Shown: positions 59,876-64,000 of the stretch, piece by piece
Layout of the letters: every line of letters begins with the position of its first letter
How positions within the stretch are numbered: the first letter of the stretch is position 1
Source of the DNA: Lewinellaceae bacterium
GTDB lineage: Bacteria > Bacteroidota > Bacteroidia > Chitinophagales > Saprospiraceae
Direction of reading: 5' to 3'
NCBI GenBank assembly: GCA_020636325.1
Contig: JACJYC010000004.1
Span: forward strand, 682,001 to 746,000
Length of the DNA stretch: 64,000 nucleotides
Notes under the pieces: generated by a model
Told to the model about the DNA's origin: nothing
Databases searched by the model: none
The model's input: the letters and a program-made list of their open reading frames with translations, nothing else
Made by a program: the position numbers and the translations under genes

Positions 59876-61321
59876 ATGAACCAAAAGGATCAATTCCGGC
59901 TTTCGATCGGACTGATGGCGGCCAGCCTCGGCTTGCTGGTCGTTTTTCTCGGACTTTGGTTGAAATCGGCATACAAGGAGGAAGAGCAGGTCCTGCAGAA
60001 ATCAACGACCCAGGCGTTCTTCACCTCCATTATGGGTATTCAGAACGAAGCCTTCAATGAACTCTACGGCCGTCCGGATATGTTTACCTGGCACGACTCA
60101 GCCGGCCAGACACCCCCGCCCGACTCCCTTATGCCGGATAAGCGGATTCTGACCCGGCACCAGATCCGGTTTCCCAGGGATTCCAACATAGTTATCCGGG
60201 TCAATGCAACCTCTTCAACCAAAATGCTCCCCGGCGATGTGCAGGGCGGGGCATTGTCCCTGATCGTATCCATGGTTTCGGATACCCTTTGTCCGGACAC
60301 GCTTTTTACAAAAGAGAACAATCGCCAGGTGTTTGAGATCGTCAGGGATAAATTGCATAAAACCATGACGGCAACCCAATACCCGGTGACCTATAAATTG
60401 ATCAGGCTGGCCGATGACACCTTGCCCCACAGCACCGCCTTCTTATCCGGCAAGTACATGGATTCGGTCACCGGAGACAGCTACGCCGTAGAGCTTTCGG
60501 AATATCAACCGTATCTTTTAAAGAAAATACTGCCGGAGATCCTCTTCTCCGCGCTGCTCCTGCTGACCATCAGCGGGGCCTTTTTCCTGGTCTACCGGAG
60601 CCTGATCCAGCAAAGGCGGCTGACGGAACTTAAAAACGATTTCATCAACAATGTCACCCACGAACTGAAAACGCCGATCACTACCGTCGGGGTCGCCATT
60701 GAAGCCATGAGCAACTTCAATGTGCTCCAGAACCCCGGCCGCACCCAGGAATACCTGGACATTTCAAGGCTTGAGCTCCAGCGCCTTTCCATTCTGGTGG
60801 ACAAGGTGCTGAAAATGTCCAGGTTTGAACAAGGCGGCATCGACCTTAAACCGGAAGACCTCGACCTCAAAGGCCTGGTGGATGAGATCCTGTTATCCAT
60901 GAAACTTCAGTTTGAACGGCGGCAAGCCAAAGTGGATTTTCGTACCACGGCCATGGAGGTCCATTTGCAGGGAGACCGGACCCACCTCACCAGCGTTTTG
61001 TACAACCTGCTGGACAATGCATTGAAGTACAGCCTGGAATCGCCTGAGATCGACGTGGCGCTGGAGGAGGGCGAAGAACAGGTGTCCCTTACCGTGAGCG
61101 ACAAGGGCATCGGGATTCCGGCCGAATTCCAGGACAGGATATTCGATAAATTCTTCCGGGCGCCCAACGGCGATATCCACAACACCAAGGGACACGGCCT
61201 TGGCCTGAGTTATGTAGCCAAGGTGATCCGTGAGCACAGGGGACAGATCCGGGTGGACAGCAGCCCCGGAAGGGGTACCCGTTTCACCATTCAATTGCCG
61301 AGAGTTTATGCCGCAGGTTAA
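59876..61321 (+). CDS. Sensor histidine kinase
   Basis: A 481-residue membrane kinase: first helix about residues 10-29, periplasmic sensor domain about 30-220, second helix about 223-243, then no clear HAMP domain. The H box VTHELKTPI carries the phospho-acceptor His262, and the ATP-binding part shows the N box YNLLDNALKYS, DKGIGIPAEFQDRIFDKFFR and GHGLGLSYVAKVI. The sensor domain is unrecognised. It is the first gene of the two-component operon; its end overlaps the response regulator by 14 bases. Confidence 0.95.
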   Translation: MNQKDQFRLSIGLMAASLGLLVVFLGLWLKSAYKEEEQVLQKSTTQAFFTSIMGIQNEAFNELYGRPDMFTWHDSAGQTPPPDSLMPDKRILTRHQIRFPRDSNIVIRVNATSSTKMLPGDVQGGALSLIVSMVSDTLCPDTLFTKENNRQVFEIVRDKLHKTMTATQYPVTYKLIRLADDTLPHSTAFLSGKYMDSVTGDSYAVELSEYQPYLLKKILPEILFSALLLLTISGAFFLVYRSLIQQRRLTELKNDFINNVTHELKTPITTVGVAIEAMSNFNVLQNPGRTQEYLDISRLELQRLSILVDKVLKMSRFEQGGIDLKPEDLDLKGLVDEILLSMKLQFERRQAKVDFRTTAMEVHLQGDRTHLTSVLYNLLDNALKYSLESPEIDVALEEGEEQVSLTVSDKGIGIPAEFQDRIFDKFFRAPNGDIHNTKGHGLGLSYVAKVIREHRGQIRVDSSPGRGTRFTIQLPRVYAAG

Positions 61322-62000
61322 GATCCTTTACGTAGAAGACGAACCCTTCCTGGCCAAGATCGTAAAGGAAAGCCTGGAAAGCCGGGATTTCAAGGTGATC
61401 TGGATTGAGGATGGGAAGGAGGCTATTCCGGCTTTTGAACGGCATCAACCGGATATCTGCGTACTGGACGTGATGCTCCCGAATGTGGATGGATTTCAAA
61501 TCGGGACGGGCATTCGCCGCCTTTCGCCCAAAATTCCCATTATTTTCCTGACGGCCAAAAACCAGACCCAGGATGTGCTGAAAGGGTTCGAATCCGGCGG
61601 AAATGACTATCTTAGGAAGCCCTTCAGCATGGAGGAACTTATCGTCCGGGTACAAAACCTGCTCCAACTGGCCGGCGCCCAATTTCCGGAAGAGTCCGGT
61701 ACGGATACGATCCCCTTCGGGCGGTTTCGTTTTTTGCCGCAACGCCTGGAATTGCATATCGGTGAAAAAGTCCGCAAATTATCCCATCGCGAATCCCAGC
61801 TTCTCCAGATCCTGGTCAAAAACCGGAATGCGGCGGTTGACAGGCGGGAAATCCTGCAGGCGGTATGGGGCGACGACTCCTTTTTCAATTCCCGGAACCT
61901 GGACGTGTATATCGCCAAACTCCGCGACCTGCTCAAGGACGACCCGGATGTGCAGATCATCACCCTCAAAGGGGTAGGCTACCACTTCATGGTCGGCTGA
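61308..62000 (+). CDS. OmpR-family response regulator
   Basis: A 230-residue regulator with a receiver domain (about 1-118): acidic pocket EDE at 10-12, phospho-acceptor Asp54, Thr82 and Lys104, followed by a winged-helix DNA-binding domain (about 130-228) that includes LSHRESQLLQILVKNRNAAVDR and GVGYHF. OmpR-type proteins bind tandem direct repeats spaced about 10-11 bases, like the GGTTAA repeats at 59797 and 59807. Cotranslation with the kinase by the overlap supports a fixed pair. Confidence 0.95.
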   Translation: MPQVKILYVEDEPFLAKIVKESLESRDFKVIWIEDGKEAIPAFERHQPDICVLDVMLPNVDGFQIGTGIRRLSPKIPIIFLTAKNQTQDVLKGFESGGNDYLRKPFSMEELIVRVQNLLQLAGAQFPEESGTDTIPFGRFRFLPQRLELHIGEKVRKLSHRESQLLQILVKNRNAAVDRREILQAVWGDDSFFNSRNLDVYIAKLRDLLKDDPDVQIITLKGVGYHFMVG

Positions 62001-62030
62001 TGCCGAACCGGTGATTGAGCGGAGCCGAAA

Positions 62031-64000
62031 TCAAAGGACCGTAATATCGCCTTTGATGATGACCGTCTTGCCGGGTACCACCTCCACTTCAGCAAAGAAA
62101 ACGTAGACGCCCGGCAGCACGTTCCTGCCCCGGAAAGTGCCGTCCCAGCCGCCCTCTTCGGCATTCGTTACCAGGTTTTCGGCTTTGTACATCAGTTCCC
62201 CCCACCGGTCAAAGATCATCAACCTGGGGATGGGCAACGGATCCCTGGAGTACAACATGAACCGGTCGTTGCCGAAAGCCGACCCATGACGCAAGGCATT
62301 CGGCGCAAATACGTTTGGCTCGACGGCCAGGAAAAAACTGTCGATAGCAGGGCATCCAGCTTCATCAAAGACCGCTACCGTGACCCAGGTGTCGTCGATC
62401 GGCCGGATGCTGTAACGCAGGCAATCCGGACATTCTGTGCTGTCCACCGGGTGCCAGGTCGCCAGGCCGACCGGCCGGTCCGGAACAGCTTCCAGGACGA
62501 CCTCGTCTCCGGGTTTGATCGGCAGTTTCATCCGTCTGGGGATGATCTCTACCAAAAAGCTGTCCGGTTGGCCGATGCTGATGGCCAGCGGCCGGTTGTA
62601 ACAACCCGTTGAATCCTTGACCACCAGTTTGTAATCTCCGGCCGAAATCGTATTGAAATCGCTGTTTTTGGTAAAGGTCTTGCCGTTATCCACCGAAAAC
62701 TGATAAGGCGGCAGGCCGCCGTACGGACTGCCGAAGGCGATCAGGCCGTCGTCAAAACCGAAACACGAAGGTTCTTCCGCCGCATATGGGAATTCAGGTG
62801 AGTTAAATACAGCCGAAACGGTATCCTGTGCAAAGTCGTTGCGCCGGCATACGCCCAGGTACCCCAGCGCCGTATACAAACCGGGGGCATAAGCTACGAA
62901 CATGGTGTCCGGGCCGTATTGCAGGATGGAGTCCTCATACATCCATTGCACGCCGTCGAAATGGCCGGAGGCATAAAGGGTGTCCGGACAAACCCCGTCG
63001 CCTTCCAGCCGGACCTGGATTTTGGGCTCCGCTATTTTGCTGAAACCGGAGTAAAAAGCGGCAAAACTGGCCGGTTCGTTGCGGCCGTACATGGCCACCT
63101 GGATCGCGCCTTCCGCCACCACGCTGATCGTTTTGGGATTGCTGGTTTGTGAAAACAGGTTCAATTTGCGGTAGGTGACGAAATCCGGATTGCCCATCAC
63201 GGGCGCCGGTGAGCCGATGGATACCTGGTTGCCGTCGATGCGAACCGTGACGACCGAATCTTTCATGGCAGCGATCATCAACCCGCCCTCGAACCGCATA
63301 TTCCCGATCAGGTTGGGTTCGTAGATATTATCCACCGCATTGGGAATGGCGCAACTGATGGGCGGTACAAAGATGAGGCCGGCCGTCCGGTATTGGTCGC
63401 TGCCCTGGCTCGTACCGCCGATCATCTGGTACATGAAAACATCCTCGGAAGATTGAATATAGAGGTTTCCGTCGATGGTGTAGGCGTTGGTCGGCACTAC
63501 GTAATACTCTCCCGGCTGAAGGGTGGCCACCACGGCAGACTGCCCGTTCAGCCAGATTTTGGTATCCGGCCTGTGCGCGATGATGATCGGGTGTTCCAGC
63601 GCCGAGGAGCCGTTGCCTTTGCAGAGGATATATTCCTTGCCGGTTTTCTCGAATGGTGCGATCTGGTCTATGCCGATATCGTGTGCGGAGAGGGTGACCG
63701 GCGCTCCGACCCAGGATCCGCAGCTGACCGCAACGGGCCTGGAGGATTCGACGAGCGATCCCATGAAACCGTTCACGGGTTGTGCGGCGGCATTGACGTC
63801 GATGTATTGGGAGAAGACAACGGATTCGCCCTTGCGAAGGAATACGCTTTCTGCCCCGCTGGACTGGACGTTGGCGCCGTTGATCCGGAAATCGACATTG
63901 TCGTTAAAATCGGAAAAGGTCACAAAGGTTGAATCTTCAGTGGCCATGACGCTGACAAAATTGGACCGCCAGTTGTTCCCGTCCACTTCCTGCAGCAGGT
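62031..64000 (-). CDS. Giant secreted protein with IgGFc-like and gliding-type C-terminal domain (partial)
   Basis: The frame is open to the right edge, so its N-terminus is missing; at least 656 codons are visible. The left part (63986 down to about 63050) resembles the IgGFc-binding N-terminal domain of Bacteroidota surface proteins (VMATEDSTFVTFSDF and PFEKTGKEYILCKGNG). An SprB-like repeat (PPYQFSVDNGKTF, SAGDYKLVVKDSTGCYN) follows, and the C-terminus carries the gliding-motility-associated type B sorting domain: FAPNALRHGSAFGNDRFML, PRLMIFDRWGELMYKAE, WDGTFRGRNVLPGVYVFFAEV. That end directs type IX secretion. It is convergent with the response regulator, 30 bases away. Confidence 0.9.
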   Translation of the reverse strand, partial: LLQEVDGNNWRSNFVSVMATEDSTFVTFSDFNDNVDFRINGANVQSSGAESVFLRKGESVVFSQYIDVNAAAQPVNGFMGSLVESSRPVAVSCGSWVGAPVTLSAHDIGIDQIAPFEKTGKEYILCKGNGSSALEHPIIIAHRPDTKIWLNGQSAVVATLQPGEYYVVPTNAYTIDGNLYIQSSEDVFMYQMIGGTSQGSDQYRTAGLIFVPPISCAIPNAVDNIYEPNLIGNMRFEGGLMIAAMKDSVVTVRIDGNQVSIGSPAPVMGNPDFVTYRKLNLFSQTSNPKTISVVAEGAIQVAMYGRNEPASFAAFYSGFSKIAEPKIQVRLEGDGVCPDTLYASGHFDGVQWMYEDSILQYGPDTMFVAYAPGLYTALGYLGVCRRNDFAQDTVSAVFNSPEFPYAAEEPSCFGFDDGLIAFGSPYGGLPPYQFSVDNGKTFTKNSDFNTISAGDYKLVVKDSTGCYNRPLAISIGQPDSFLVEIIPRRMKLPIKPGDEVVLEAVPDRPVGLATWHPVDSTECPDCLRYSIRPIDDTWVTVAVFDEAGCPAIDSFFLAVEPNVFAPNALRHGSAFGNDRFMLYSRDPLPIPRLMIFDRWGELMYKAENLVTNAEEGGWDGTFRGRNVLPGVYVFFAEVEVVPGKTVIIKGDITVL

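Noticed and set aside
1..64000. tRNA, rRNA, insertion sequence, prophage or riboswitch
   Set aside because: No cloverleaf-like sequence, transposase, phage gene or known leader was seen by eye in any gap; a covariance-model search would be decisive.

Overview
The window is a gene-dense chromosomal segment of a Bacteroidota bacterium, most likely of the Saprospiraceae type. Several things point there: a PorP/SprF-family protein, a gliding-motility-type C-terminal domain, a GLPGLI protein, two TonB-dependent or outer-membrane barrel receptors with carboxypeptidase-regulatory-like domains, an LpxB lipid A gene, and many promoters of the Bacteroidota type with a -7 element TAnnTTTG lying 16-43 bases before a start codon. 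Base composition looks even, and I saw no phage, insertion sequence, CRISPR array, tRNA or rRNA. No stretch longer than about 300 bases lacks a gene; the longest gaps are 32845-33140 and 19709-19952.

Layout. 1-2542 is the N-terminal part of a large secreted repeat adhesin that runs off the left edge. 2556-6288 carries proline dehydrogenase and an nlpC/P60-lolD-aroE operon. 6403-10662 holds a PorP/SprF protein facing a giant AsmA-like protein. 10825-12006 is a ribonuclease D homologue that ends tail-to-tail on a five-gene envelope operon (surE, small membrane protein, lpxB, GT2 glycosyltransferase, aldo/keto reductase; 15876 down to 12007). 16015-19708 is ferrochelatase convergent with a TonB-dependent receptor. 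19953-29290 is a run of plus-strand genes: sodium/solute symporter, split YeeE transporter, tex, short asparaginase, RluA, 2OG oxygenase, GT39-like transferase and a small unknown.

29306-31318 is a pullulanase lipoprotein. 31480-35078 holds a TPR-like protein, secG and groES-groEL, the last pair behind a sigma-54-like promoter. 35211-38338 is an M14 peptidase with a coupled small protein. 38495-42453 has marC facing an acetoacetyl-CoA synthetase-rarA pair. 42600-46127 has a biotin carboxylase facing a toroid-fold protein and a FemAB-like acyltransferase. 46204-51191 has pepT, a lipoprotein and the glpF-glpK operon, which ends in a shared palindrome with an RNA methyltransferase gene. 52674-54579 is mazG, a bifunctional-nuclease/UVR protein and a PD-(D/E)XK nuclease. 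54641-55985 is an ArsC/Spx-like protein and a nucleoside phosphorylase. 56098-62000 is an outer-membrane barrel protein plus GLPGLI gene divergent from a histidine kinase-response regulator operon, with helically phased repeats between them. 62031 to the right edge is the C-terminal part of a second very large secreted protein.

How the genes fit together. Much of the content serves the outer membrane and secretion: two putative type IX secretion clients, PorP/SprF, AsmA, LpxB, LolD, SecG, two receptors and a two-component system. The rest is core metabolism, protein folding and nucleotide/nucleic-acid housekeeping. I found no clear defence or biosynthetic island. The signals most worth following are regulatory and structural: the sigma-54-like groESL promoter, the phased GGTTAA repeats, the palindrome shared by glpK and the methyltransferase, the NlpC/P60 protein lacking its catalytic cysteine, and the mazG-BFN-nuclease operon.
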